A stretch of DNA of 15,867 nt from Syntrophaceae bacterium UBA1411 (GTDB taxonomy: Bacteria > Desulfobacterota > Syntrophia > Syntrophales > Smithellaceae). Shown here in pieces: positions 7,214 to 14,008 of the stretch. The translations under genes were made by a program, and so were the position numbers. The notes under the pieces are model-generated. The model worked only from the letters and a program-made list of their open reading frames with translations, had not been told where the DNA came from and searched no databases. How positions within the stretch are numbered: position 1 is the stretch's first letter; every line of letters begins with the position of its first letter. The DNA lies in assembly GCA_002304995.1 (NCBI GenBank), contig DBPV01000113.1:21309-37175 (forward strand). Direction: 5' to 3'.

Positions 7214-8073
7214 CAGAAGTCCCTCGGCAGTTCTTCGAGTTCGGCCAGAGAAAAGACCGGTCCGTCGGAGCAGACGTACTTGTAGCCGACGTTGCAGCGG
7301 CCGCATTTGCCGATGCCGCACTTCATGCGCATTTCCAGCGACGTCAGAATGTTTTCCTTGGAGAAGCCCAGTTCGAAAAACACCGGCAGCGTGAACTTGA
7401 TCATGACGGGCGGACCGCAGATCACGGCGACGGCGTTTTCAGGCGACGGCGCAACGTCCTTGCAGACCGCCGGAACGAAGCCTTCCCGTCCGGCCCAGGT
7501 TTCATTGCCCTTGTCGACGGTGATGACGGTGTTGATGTCGCTGCGCTTTTCCCAGGCGGCCAGCTCGTCCTTATAGCAGAGCAGGCCGGGGGTCCGCGCC
7601 CCGTAAATGACGGTGATGTCGCCAAAGCGGGAGCGGTTGTCCTTGTGCAGCATGTATTTCACCAGCGACCGCAGCGTGGTAAAGGCGAATCCGCCGCCGA
7701 CCACAACGATGTTTTTCTTCTCCAGAAATTCGATCGGCCAGGGATGCCCCAGCGGCCCGCGCAAACCGATCCGTCCGCCTTCGTCCATGTCGTGCAGCGC
7801 GGAGGTGACGAGCCCCGGCACAATCGCTCCGGCCCGCTGCACCGTGAATTCCACATAGCCGGCGTCGGTCGGCGACGAGGCGATGCCGATCGGGGATTCG
7901 CCCTTGCCGTAAATCGACAATTCGGCGAACTGGCCGGGCAGGTAAACGAATTTCTGCCCGTCGTCCTTGTTGACGAAGGTGAAGCGGAAGGTCTTGATGT
8001 CGTGCGTATCCACCTCGTCGATGATTTTGGCTATTTCCACCGGCATGGGGATGTAGGGGTTGTTTTCTGACAT
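7213..8073 (-). CDS. FAD/NAD(P)-binding [2Fe-2S] oxidoreductase, FloxA/HydG-like (copy 1)
   Basis: This ferredoxin-reductase-like subunit (PyrK, AsrB, sulfhydrogenase gamma, FloxA group) passes electrons between NAD(P)H and an FeS partner in the cytoplasm. Among its 286 residues, the FAD part has PGQF at 46-49 and PIGIASSP at 61-68. The nucleotide-binding part has NIVVVGGGFAFTTLRSL at 121-137 and the ICGPPVM motif at 218-224. A C-terminal PyrK-type [2Fe-2S] site is formed by Cys252, 257, 260 and 268. The ATG at 8073 has GAGGA upstream. Compared with the second copy at 14009-14848 it has about five extra residues at AIVPG, near 83-87. It lies 62 bp after the dicluster ferredoxin gene, its likely direct partner, and its stop overlaps the EF-hand start. 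Confidence 0.9.
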   Translation of the reverse strand: MSENNPYIPMPVEIAKIIDEVDTHDIKTFRFTFVNKDDGQKFVYLPGQFAELSIYGKGESPIGIASSPTDAGYVEFTVQRAGAIVPGLVTSALHDMDEGGRIGLRGPLGHPWPIEFLEKKNIVVVGGGFAFTTLRSLVKYMLHKDNRSRFGDITVIYGARTPGLLCYKDELAAWEKRSDINTVITVDKGNETWAGREGFVPAVCKDVAPSPENAVAVICGPPVMIKFTLPVFFELGFSKENILTSLEMRMKCGIGKCGRCNVGYKYVCSDGPVFSLAELEELPRDF

Positions 8074-8108
8074 ATGATTAAATCCTCTTTTGAATCTTCA
8101 AATATGAC

Positions 8109-8129
8109 CTTGAACTTTGAACCGCGAAC
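8109..8129. repeat. Three-unit TTTGAAC-like heptad repeat
   Basis: The spacer between the dicluster ferredoxin and FAD oxidoreductase genes contains CTTGAAC, TTTGAAC and CGCGAAC in tandem. Further TTGAA/TTCAA elements lie at 8090-8100. It is too short to assign a function. Confidence 0.35.
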
Positions 8130-8135
8130 CTTTCT

Positions 8136-9191
8136 TTACAGCCGCTTGTACCATTTCGCCTGCACCGCCTGTTCGACAATGGAAAAGATATCGATGTTGA
8201 CCGGGCAGTAGCGCGTGCAGCGGCCGCAGCCGACGCAGGAGATCGGTCCGTACTTGCGGATGTGGAACGAGTATTTGTGGCAGATCTTCTGGCGCAGGCG
8301 CTGATACACCTGGGTCCGCGGATTGTGGCCGCTGGCCTCCAGCGTGAAGTCCGTGAACATGCAGGCGTCCCAGACGCGCCGGCGCACGCCCTCGCCAAAT
8401 TGCGTTTCGTCGCAGATGTCGAAGCAGTAGCAGGTCGGGCAGACGAAGGTGCAGATGCCGCAGCTCAGGCAGGCGTTGGACACCTTGGTCCAGAAGTCCG
8501 TATTGTGGAAGATCGCCTCGAACTCTCTGGCGATCGCTTCCGCGTCGACGCACGTGTAACGGGTTTTGTAGTCGTGCCCCTGGGCGATGTAGTCGTCAAA
8601 ATATTTCCGCTCGTCCGGCACGGCGTCCGTAAGCCCCGTCAGGCCGCCCAGCAGATTTTCCCCCCGCGGGCTCACGGCCTTCAGAAACAAAACGTCGTCC
8701 CGGCGCAGCATGAAAATATCGCTGCCGTCGGGATCGGCGGCGCCGATGCCCAGCGTGTGATAAAACTCCGCCGGATCCGCCTTTTCGCTGGTATCGAAGG
8801 CAAAGCCGAAGATGATGGTCGCATCCCGCCGCCTGCGCCAGTAAGGATCAGGCACGCCCGTCCGGGTAAAATGGATATCCATGATCTCAAAGCTTTTCAC
8901 GTCGCAGGGACGAACGCCGAACAGAAAAGTCGGTCTGACCTCGGGCTCAACCGGTTTCGCCTCCAGAATCGGCTGATACACGGAATACCGGACAAAATCC
9001 TCTTTTTGCGGAAAGAAGGCCGTCTTCGGGCTCAGAAGGGTATTGTGAAAAATCAAATCCACCTGACCGGCGTCGGTGATGGTGCGGAAATTAAAGCCGC
9101 CGGCTTCTTTCACCGGAGCGACCAGCGTTCCCTTCTCCATGAGACAAGCCGCCAGTTCAGGCAATTTATCGATGGTTGTTTTCTTCAACAC
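8136..9191 (-). CDS. Dicluster 4Fe-4S ferredoxin subunit, FloxB/HydB/AsrA-like (copy 1)
   Basis: This electron-transfer subunit (sulfhydrogenase beta / anaerobic sulfite reductase A group) pairs with the FAD subunit encoded next. Its 351 residues include the family motif FGVRPCDVKSF near 91-101. The first ferredoxin motif is CLSCGICTFVCPTCYC (Cys241, 244, 247, 251 plus 254 and 256), and the second is CVGCGRCTRYCPVNI (Cys319, 322, 325, 329). The region that in the second copy carries three further cysteines (ACVKPPYASCFC) reads GFAFDTSEKADPAEFYH here, so those cysteines are absent. The start is placed at the GTG at 9191, 8 nt after AAGGAG; a TTG at 9197 is only 2 nt from that site. It begins 12 bp after the preceding gene, so it is translated in a tight operon. 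Confidence 0.88.
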   Translation of the reverse strand: MLKKTTIDKLPELAACLMEKGTLVAPVKEAGGFNFRTITDAGQVDLIFHNTLLSPKTAFFPQKEDFVRYSVYQPILEAKPVEPEVRPTFLFGVRPCDVKSFEIMDIHFTRTGVPDPYWRRRRDATIIFGFAFDTSEKADPAEFYHTLGIGAADPDGSDIFMLRRDDVLFLKAVSPRGENLLGGLTGLTDAVPDERKYFDDYIAQGHDYKTRYTCVDAEAIAREFEAIFHNTDFWTKVSNACLSCGICTFVCPTCYCFDICDETQFGEGVRRRVWDACMFTDFTLEASGHNPRTQVYQRLRQKICHKYSFHIRKYGPISCVGCGRCTRYCPVNIDIFSIVEQAVQAKWYKRL

Positions 9192-9203
9192 AAGCAAAAC
9201 TCC

Positions 9204-10070
9204 TTACTCCAGAATTTTATCGGAATCGTCCACGCGGAAATTCACCAGGACGGGCTTGTCGCCGATGCTCATTCCCGCCGCCTGGCCGAACATCTCCTCG
9301 CAGTCCTTGGCCACTTTTTTGTGGAACAGGTACAGGGGAATGTCCACCGGGCAGGCCCGCGAACATTCGCCGCAGTCGATGCACCGGCCGGCCAGATGAT
9401 GGAACCGGGTGAGATGGTACATCAGGTTGCCGGGGGATTCAGGCGACTTCTCGCCCCATTTGGGCTTGTTCTGATCGATAAAGCACGGATCGCAGTAGCA
9501 CATCGGACAGGCCTTGCGGCAGGCGTAGCAACGGATGCACCGGCCGAGTTCCCGCTGCCAGAATGCCCAGCGCTCTTCCTTGTCCATGGCCTCGTACGCC
9601 GCCAGAACATCGTAGGGAGACGAAACGGGCTGCCCGTGCACTTCCTCGCCCAGGAGAATATCGTAGAGCACCGGATTGGACAGGCCGCCGGTCGTTTTGC
9701 TGTCGATGGCCTCCCCGGTTTTGAAATTCTTCATGCCGTAAACGGGAATGCCCAGCACCACCAGATCCTCGCGGCAGACCTTGTCTTCCTGGATCAGCTG
9801 GACGACGGCCCGGCTGTCCGCCGCCTTCGCGGCGATGGCGATCTTCGTCCGGCGGGGGTACCGGGTCAGGTAACGGGCCAGGTTGGCCGTGCAGTATTCG
9901 TTGAAAACGATATTGTCCACGTCCGACGGATGTTTTGCCACATAGGGCATGGGATGGTTTTCATCGTATCCCCTGCCGTAGGCCAGAACCAGGCTGACCT
10001 TTCCGCTTTCCAGAAGCTTGCGGGCTTCGGTTTTCAGGTTCTGTTCAATTTGTTCAAAGCTGATAGCCAT
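9204..10070 (-). CDS. Dicluster 4Fe-4S protein, FrhB/FloxC-like subunit
   Basis: This cytoplasmic iron-sulfur subunit of the Hdr-Flox unit has 288 residues. The N-terminal half (about 25-150) looks like the FrhB/FdhB-type domain, with LVLAYGRGYDEN, DNIVFNEYCTANLARYL and LVVLGIPVYGMKNF. The C-terminal half has a cysteine-rich motif CIRCYACRKACPMCYCDPC (Cys178, 181, 184, 188, 191, 193, 196) and a classic CIDCGECSRACPVDI (Cys230, 233, 236, 240). It probably relays electrons between the FloxA/B pair and MvhD/HdrA. The ATG at 10070 is chosen because GGGAG lies 6 nt upstream; an in-frame TTG at 10082 would sit within that binding site. It lies 14 bp after the MvhD-like gene. The subunit name follows gene context and general resemblance and is less certain than the cluster motifs. 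Confidence 0.82.
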   Translation of the reverse strand: MAISFEQIEQNLKTEARKLLESGKVSLVLAYGRGYDENHPMPYVAKHPSDVDNIVFNEYCTANLARYLTRYPRRTKIAIAAKAADSRAVVQLIQEDKVCREDLVVLGIPVYGMKNFKTGEAIDSKTTGGLSNPVLYDILLGEEVHGQPVSSPYDVLAAYEAMDKEERWAFWQRELGRCIRCYACRKACPMCYCDPCFIDQNKPKWGEKSPESPGNLMYHLTRFHHLAGRCIDCGECSRACPVDIPLYLFHKKVAKDCEEMFGQAAGMSIGDKPVLVNFRVDDSDKILE

Positions 10071-10084
10071 ATCTTCTCCCAACG

Positions 10085-10501
10085 CTATTGTGAAATCTTA
10101 AACTGGGTCTGGGGGCCCAGATCCCGGATCTGCTCGGTAAACTCCCGCACGACTTCGGCAAACCGGTTGCCCTCGGAGGCGGATATCCACTCCACGCGGA
10201 ACCGTCCCGGCTCCATGCCGGCAAATTCCAGGATCTTTTTGGTGACGGCCAGACGCCGGCGGGCGTAAAGGTTGCCCGTGTTGTAGTGGCAGTCGCCGGG
10301 GTGGCAACCGCCGACCAGCACGCCGTCGGCGCCGAGCTGAAACGCGCGGAAGATAAACGAAGGATTGATCCGGCTCGAACACATCACGCGGACCACCCGG
10401 ATATTCTGCGGATACTGCAGCCGCGTGGTCCCCGCCAGATCCGCTCCTGTATACGTGCACCAGTTGCAGGCGATACCCAAGATTTTCGGTTCAAACGACA
10501 T
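10085..10501 (-). CDS. mvhD: MvhD/FloxD-like [2Fe-2S] electron-transfer subunit
   Basis: MvhD-type proteins connect an electron-input module (hydrogenase, or Flox) to HdrA. The 138 residues show the diagnostic stretches ACNWCTYTGADLAGTTRLQY at 11-30, VRVMCSSR at 37-44 and GADGVLVGGCHPGDCHY at 57-73. Cysteines 12, 15, 41, 66 and 71 are the candidate cluster ligands. The size agrees with stand-alone MvhD (about 140). The ATG at 10501 has AAGGA 8 nt upstream. It follows hdrA after 73 bp that form a long hairpin, and is followed 14 bp later by the FloxC-like gene. No hydrogenase genes are seen, so a Flox rather than a hydrogenase input is inferred. Confidence 0.93.
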   Translation of the reverse strand: MSFEPKILGIACNWCTYTGADLAGTTRLQYPQNIRVVRVMCSSRINPSFIFRAFQLGADGVLVGGCHPGDCHYNTGNLYARRRLAVTKKILEFAGMEPGRFRVEWISASEGNRFAEVVREFTEQIRDLGPQTQFKISQ

Positions 10502-10514
10502 GAAACTTTCCTTT

Positions 10515-10526
10515 CTTTTATAAAAG
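10515..10526. repeat. 12-bp perfect palindrome before mvhD
   Basis: CTTTTATAAAAG is perfectly self-complementary. It abuts the long hairpin at 10527-10573 and lies just upstream of the ribosome-binding site of the MvhD-like gene on the minus strand. Confidence 0.5.
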
Positions 10527-10573
10527 TATGGCGTCAGAAAAAGCGCCGCATCCGGCCTTTTACTGATGCCATA
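10527..10573 (-). promoter_or_regulatory. Long intercistronic hairpin between hdrA and mvhD
   Basis: One nucleotide after the hdrA stop codon, the minus strand forms a 47-nt stem-loop. In order, the paired blocks are TATGGC/GCCATA, TCAG/CTGA, AAAAG/CTTTT and GCCG/CGGC around the loop GATG. It has two mismatches and one bulged G in about 21 bp. No T run follows the base, so it is more likely an mRNA processing, stability or attenuation element than a plain terminator. Confidence 0.55.
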
Positions 10574-10574
10574 A

Positions 10575-12524
10575 CTAGAACTCCAGCAAGCCTTCCATCT
10601 CCGCCAGCACCTGGTCGTTCGTAAAGTGCCGCGCGATAATCGCCGACGGAGGACAGACGGACGCGCACAGGCCGCAGCCCTTGCACAGCGCCTCGTTGAT
10701 CTCCGAAACCCCTTTGGCCTCGTTGAAGAACGGCGCGCCGTAAGGACAGACCCGCACGCAGTTCTGGCAGGCGCAGCAGGACGCGGGATTCACCATGGCG
10801 GTGGTGGCCTCAAGCTCCATCTTGTCCTTCACGACAATCGTCAGGGCTTCCGCCGCCGCGCCGTTGGCCTGCGCCACCGTGTCGGGAATGTCCTTCGGAC
10901 TCTGGCAGACGCCCGCGATAAACACGCCTTCCGACATGGTGGACAGGGGCGCCAGTTTGGGATGCCGCTCCATGAAAAAGCCGTACCGGTCCGTGCTCAG
11001 ATTGAAGAGCCGCGCGATGTCCTTGGCGTCCCCGCGGGGAATAATGGCCGGCGAAAGCACGACCATGTCCACGGGCAGCCGGATGAACTTCCCGGTAATC
11101 GTGTCTTCGGCCTCCACCACCAGACGGTCCGGCTCGTCGGCGCTTTGCGCCACGCGCGCGCCCTTGCCGCGGATGAACTTCACGTCCTCCTCGATGATGC
11201 GGTTGTAAAACTCCTCATAGCCTTTGCCGGCGGCCCGCATGTCGATGTAAAACTGGTAAACATCGGCGGAGGTTTTTTCCTTGAACAGATGCGCGAACTT
11301 GAGCGAATACATGCAGCACACCCGGCTGCAGTGTTCGTAATTGTTCTTGTCGCGGCTGCCGATGCAGTGCAAAATGGCGATCGCCTGCGGCTCTTTTCCG
11401 TCCCGCAGCGTCACCTTCCCGCCCGTAGGGCCGGCGGAATTGAAAAGCCGCTCCACTTCCAGCGCATTGTACACGCCGGGATATTTTCCGTAGCCGTACT
11501 GGATGAGCGCCCGGGTGTCCATCAGATCGTAGCCGGTCGCCACGATGACCGCGCCGACCTTCACCGTGGTGAAGGTGTCCTGCTGCTCGAAGTCGATGGC
11601 CTTCTGTTCGCAGACCTTTTCGCACAGGCGGCATTTGCCCTTCTTGAAAAACGTGCAGGCGTCCCGGTCGATGACCGGCTTCTGCGGCACGGCCTGCGGA
11701 AAGGGAATGTAGATGGCCTTGCGCTTGACCAGACCCTCGTCCCATTCGGAAACGGCCTTGCCGGGGCACTTTTCCGTGCAGGCGAGACACGCGTTGCACC
11801 TGGTGTGGTCGACATAACGCGCCTTCTGCCGGATCGTGATGTCGAAGTTGCCGACAAAGCCCTTGACCTCGCTCACCTCGCAGGAGGTTAGAAGCGTGAT
11901 GTTTTTGTGCTGAAGCACACTGTCCATTTTAGGCGTCAGAATACAGGCGGAGCAGTCCAGCGTCGGAAACGTCTTGTCGAACTGCGCCATGTGGCCGCCG
12001 ATGGTGGAATTCTTTTCGACCAGGTAGACTTTCTTGCCCGTATTGGCCAGTTCCAGGGCCGCCTGGATGCCGGCGATGCCGCCGCCCACCACCAGGACGT
12101 CGGAATTCACGTCGATCACGCGCGACGTGAGCGGCGCCAGCAGCCGCGCCCGGCGCACCGCGCCGTTGAGCAGCGCCTTGGCCTTGGCCGTGCCTTCGTC
12201 GATATCATGCGTCACCCAGGATACCTGCTCACGGATGTTGACGATCGTCAGCAGGTACTGGTTGAGGCCGGAGGCCGCGAGAACCTTGCGAAACGTCTGC
12301 TCGTGCATGAGCGGCGAACAGGCCGTCACGATCACGCGGTCCAGCCGGTGCGCCTTGATGTCGTGAGCGATCATTTCCTGCCCGGGCGTGGAACACATGA
12401 ACTTGTAGTCTTTCGCCACGACGACGTCCGGCAGGGTCGCCGCAAACTCGGCGAGTTCGCTCACCCGCACCGTCTTGGCGATATTTAAACCGCAGTGGCA
12501 AACAAAAACACCAATTCTGCTCAT
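10575..12524 (-). CDS. hdrA: HdrA-type FAD and iron-sulfur subunit
   Basis: HdrA is the flavin subunit where electron bifurcation takes place in heterodisulfide reductase complexes. Among its 649 residues, the N-terminal HdrA domain has CHCG at 9-12 and the VTACSP segment at 66-71. The FAD dinucleotide fold has VVGGGIAGIQAALELA at 145-160 and IGGHMAQFDKTFPTLDC at 175-191, with the CSAC pair at 191/194. Ferredoxin motifs lie at Cys243/246/249/253, at Cys290/298/301/305, and near the C-terminus at Cys583/586/589/593 and Cys614/617/620/624. HCIGSRD (386-392) and CSRVCC (399-404) are also typical. The length is normal for HdrA (about 650). The ATG at 12524 has AGGAG 6 nt upstream. It follows the HdrD-like gene after 126 bp. 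Cytoplasmic and soluble; the identification is secure. Confidence 0.96.
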   Translation of the reverse strand: MSRIGVFVCHCGLNIAKTVRVSELAEFAATLPDVVVAKDYKFMCSTPGQEMIAHDIKAHRLDRVIVTACSPLMHEQTFRKVLAASGLNQYLLTIVNIREQVSWVTHDIDEGTAKAKALLNGAVRRARLLAPLTSRVIDVNSDVLVVGGGIAGIQAALELANTGKKVYLVEKNSTIGGHMAQFDKTFPTLDCSACILTPKMDSVLQHKNITLLTSCEVSEVKGFVGNFDITIRQKARYVDHTRCNACLACTEKCPGKAVSEWDEGLVKRKAIYIPFPQAVPQKPVIDRDACTFFKKGKCRLCEKVCEQKAIDFEQQDTFTTVKVGAVIVATGYDLMDTRALIQYGYGKYPGVYNALEVERLFNSAGPTGGKVTLRDGKEPQAIAILHCIGSRDKNNYEHCSRVCCMYSLKFAHLFKEKTSADVYQFYIDMRAAGKGYEEFYNRIIEEDVKFIRGKGARVAQSADEPDRLVVEAEDTITGKFIRLPVDMVVLSPAIIPRGDAKDIARLFNLSTDRYGFFMERHPKLAPLSTMSEGVFIAGVCQSPKDIPDTVAQANGAAAEALTIVVKDKMELEATTAMVNPASCCACQNCVRVCPYGAPFFNEAKGVSEINEALCKGCGLCASVCPPSAIIARHFTNDQVLAEMEGLLEF

Positions 12525-12650
12525 ACCTTCTCCTAGCTTTATTTCCTTGAGAAGCCGCCCCGTGGGGCCGCTTCTGTTTTTTTATGCAACATCAGCCCCG
12601 CCGCCCCGTCCTGCCGGGTATCCGGCGCCGATGGTCCGGCCGCTTTTGCC
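12525..12650 (-). other. Intercistronic spacer between hdrD-like gene and hdrA
   Basis: This 126-bp gap is wide for an operon. It carries the T-tailed hairpin at 12551-12583 and the hdrA ribosome-binding site. A possible 17-codon minus-strand ORF (12592-12539, MLHKKTEAAPRGGFSRK) lacks a convincing binding site. No promoter was identified. Confidence 0.4.
12551..12583 (+). terminator. Strong hairpin with T run pointing against the operon
   Basis: GAAGCCGCCCC (12551-12561) pairs with GGGGCCGCTTC (12564-12574) with a single mismatch and a tiny GT loop, followed by TG and seven T residues. It has intrinsic-terminator form for plus-strand transcripts. In the mRNA direction (minus) the same stem forms but is followed by CAAGG rather than U residues. 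Confidence 0.6.
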
Positions 12651-13826
12651 TCAAACGGCGCAGGCGTCTCCGACCGGCTCGTCAATGCTGATTTCCAGGC
12701 TTTCGAGGAGGAGCTCCGTCACGTCCCGGATCTGAATCTGCCCGTCGACATTGAGCGTCCGCGTGCTGTCTTCAAACATGGTAATGCAGTACGGGCAGGC
12801 CGTCGCCAGCACCGTCGCGCCGGTCCCCATCGCTTCTTCGATGCGCAGATCACTCAGGCGTTCACCCTTGGCTTTCTCCGTCCACAGCCCGCCGCCCCCG
12901 CCGCCGCAGCACATGCTTTCCTCGCTGTTGCGCTCCATCTCGACAAACGTCACGCCCGGCAGGGCCTTGAGAATGTCGCGCGGCGCGTCGTACACCTTGC
13001 TGTGCCGGCCCAGATAACAGGGGTCGTGGTACGTCACGGTGAGGCCGCCGAAATCCTTCTTGGGAACGAGTTTTCCTTCCTGCATCCATTGGGCCATAAG
13101 TTCGCTCAAATGCACGACCTCAAAATCCTCGCCGTAATCCTTGCTGAAGGTCGCGAGGCAGTGCGGGGAAACCGTGATGATTTTGGAAATCCCCTGCGCT
13201 TTGAAATAGTCCAGGTTTTTCGCTTTGAGCCGCTCGAAAAGCTCCGCGTCGCCTACCTTGCGCAGGCTCTCGCCGCAGCAGTTGACGTCGGGCGACGGCA
13301 TCCCCCAGCGGACGCCGGCCAGATTCAGGATTTCCGCCGCCGCCTTCGCGAGCCTCGTGTTGCGCGGATCGTAACACACCGTGCAGCAGGTCCAGAACAG
13401 GTAGTCCATGCCCGGCGCGTAAACGGGATATTTTTCCCTGGCCCAGTCGTTGCGCCGGGCCGGGTCGCCGGACCAGGGATTGCCGCGCGCCGAAAGGGAT
13501 CCGACAAAAGCCCGCAGGCTCTGCGGCAGCATGCCGCCGCCGCTGTAGACATTGCGGATGGCCGTGACGATGTCGATGATCTCCACGCCCCGCGGACAGC
13601 GTTCCACGCAGAACCGGCAGGTCGAGCAGCCCCACATGAAATCCTCGATGCCGTCCAGACCGAGCTGGCCGTAGCGCACGAGCTTGCGGATATTGAAATG
13701 GGTGATCGGCGTCCAGGGGCAGGTCCCGGAACACGTGCCGCACTGGTAGCATTTCTTCAGCGCTTCGCCGCCCGCTTCCATGATCGCCTGGGACATCTCC
13801 AGATAGGGGGTAACCGTTTGTGACAT
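12651..13826 (-). CDS. HdrD-like subunit (fused HdrC and HdrB modules)
   Basis: This is the disulfide-reducing module of the Hdr complex. The N-terminal HdrC part has two [4Fe-4S] motifs, at Cys26/29/32/36 and Cys67/70/73/77. The HdrB part carries two CCG repeats that in HdrB hold non-cubane [4Fe-4S] clusters. Repeat 1 has CCTVC at 147-151, CCG at 183-185 and SPHC at 220-223. Repeat 2 has HDPC ending at 270, CCGGGGGG from 306 and CPYC at 344-347. Repeat 1 therefore has Ser220 where repeat 2 has the first CxxC cysteine. There are 391 residues and no membrane segments, so it is soluble, unlike HdrE-linked HdrD systems. The ATG at 13826 has GGGAG 7 nt upstream. First gene of the unit. The substrate is unknown; a DsrC-type disulfide is a reasonable inference. 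Confidence 0.9.
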   Translation of the reverse strand: MSQTVTPYLEMSQAIMEAGGEALKKCYQCGTCSGTCPWTPITHFNIRKLVRYGQLGLDGIEDFMWGCSTCRFCVERCPRGVEIIDIVTAIRNVYSGGGMLPQSLRAFVGSLSARGNPWSGDPARRNDWAREKYPVYAPGMDYLFWTCCTVCYDPRNTRLAKAAAEILNLAGVRWGMPSPDVNCCGESLRKVGDAELFERLKAKNLDYFKAQGISKIITVSPHCLATFSKDYGEDFEVVHLSELMAQWMQEGKLVPKKDFGGLTVTYHDPCYLGRHSKVYDAPRDILKALPGVTFVEMERNSEESMCCGGGGGGLWTEKAKGERLSDLRIEEAMGTGATVLATACPYCITMFEDSTRTLNVDGQIQIRDVTELLLESLEISIDEPVGDACAV

Positions 13827-13856
13827 TAAATATCTCCCATGATTAATGCATCAATT

Positions 13857-13874
13857 TATGCTTCTGCTAGCATA
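13857..13874. promoter_or_regulatory. Inverted repeat upstream of the Hdr-Flox unit
   Basis: TATGCT (13857-13862) and AGCATA (13869-13874) are perfect inverted repeats around TCTGCT, about 31-48 bp before the first gene's ATG. The surrounding sequence is AT-rich, in contrast to the GC-rich genes, as expected for a promoter, but the best -10/-35 match (CATAAA with TTGTTT, 18-nt spacer) is weak. Confidence 0.4.
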
Positions 13875-13912
13875 GAAAAAAACAAACATCAATTTTTTTT
13901 CACCGTTCCGGA

Positions 13913-13928
13913 CCGCGCACCCGCGCGG
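13913..13928. repeat. GC hairpin in the intergenic region
   Basis: CCGCGC and GCGCGG pair perfectly around ACCC. It lies between the terminator at about 13960 and the AT-rich upstream region of the HdrD-like gene. No T run follows in the minus direction. Confidence 0.35.
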
Positions 13929-13945
13929 CTTCCCGGCCGCTTCAC

Positions 13946-13976
13946 AAAAAAAGGGAACCCAAAGGCTCCCTTTTTT
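13946..13976 (-). terminator. Bidirectional intrinsic terminator after the upstream FloxBA pair
   Basis: The hairpin GGGAACCCAAAGGCTCCC (13953-13970) is a GGGA-x-CC stem with loop CAAA. It is flanked by seven A on one side and six T on the other, so it ends in a U run whichever strand is transcribed. It lies 33 bp after the stop of the oxidoreductase gene at 14009 and separates that unit from the Hdr-Flox operon. Confidence 0.85.
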
Positions 13977-14008
13977 AAAAAAAACATTTGTGAAGAATCC
14001 GGGCTTGG

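Noticed and set aside
7214..7321. Longer form of the EF-hand protein starting inside the FAD oxidoreductase gene
   Set aside because: It would bury the signal peptide and reuse another frame of the FloxA-like coding sequence.
8262..10268. 668-codon plus-strand open frame opposite the FloxB/FloxC/MvhD-like genes
   Set aside because: It spans three well-supported genes and their spacers on the other strand; such spans are expected in GC-rich DNA.
10626..11891. 421-codon plus-strand open frame opposite hdrA
   Set aside because: HdrA is certain and the frame has no family resemblance.
12539..12592. 17-codon minus-strand ORF between hdrD-like gene and hdrA
   Set aside because: It has no convincing ribosome-binding site and coincides with the hairpin; kept only as a note.
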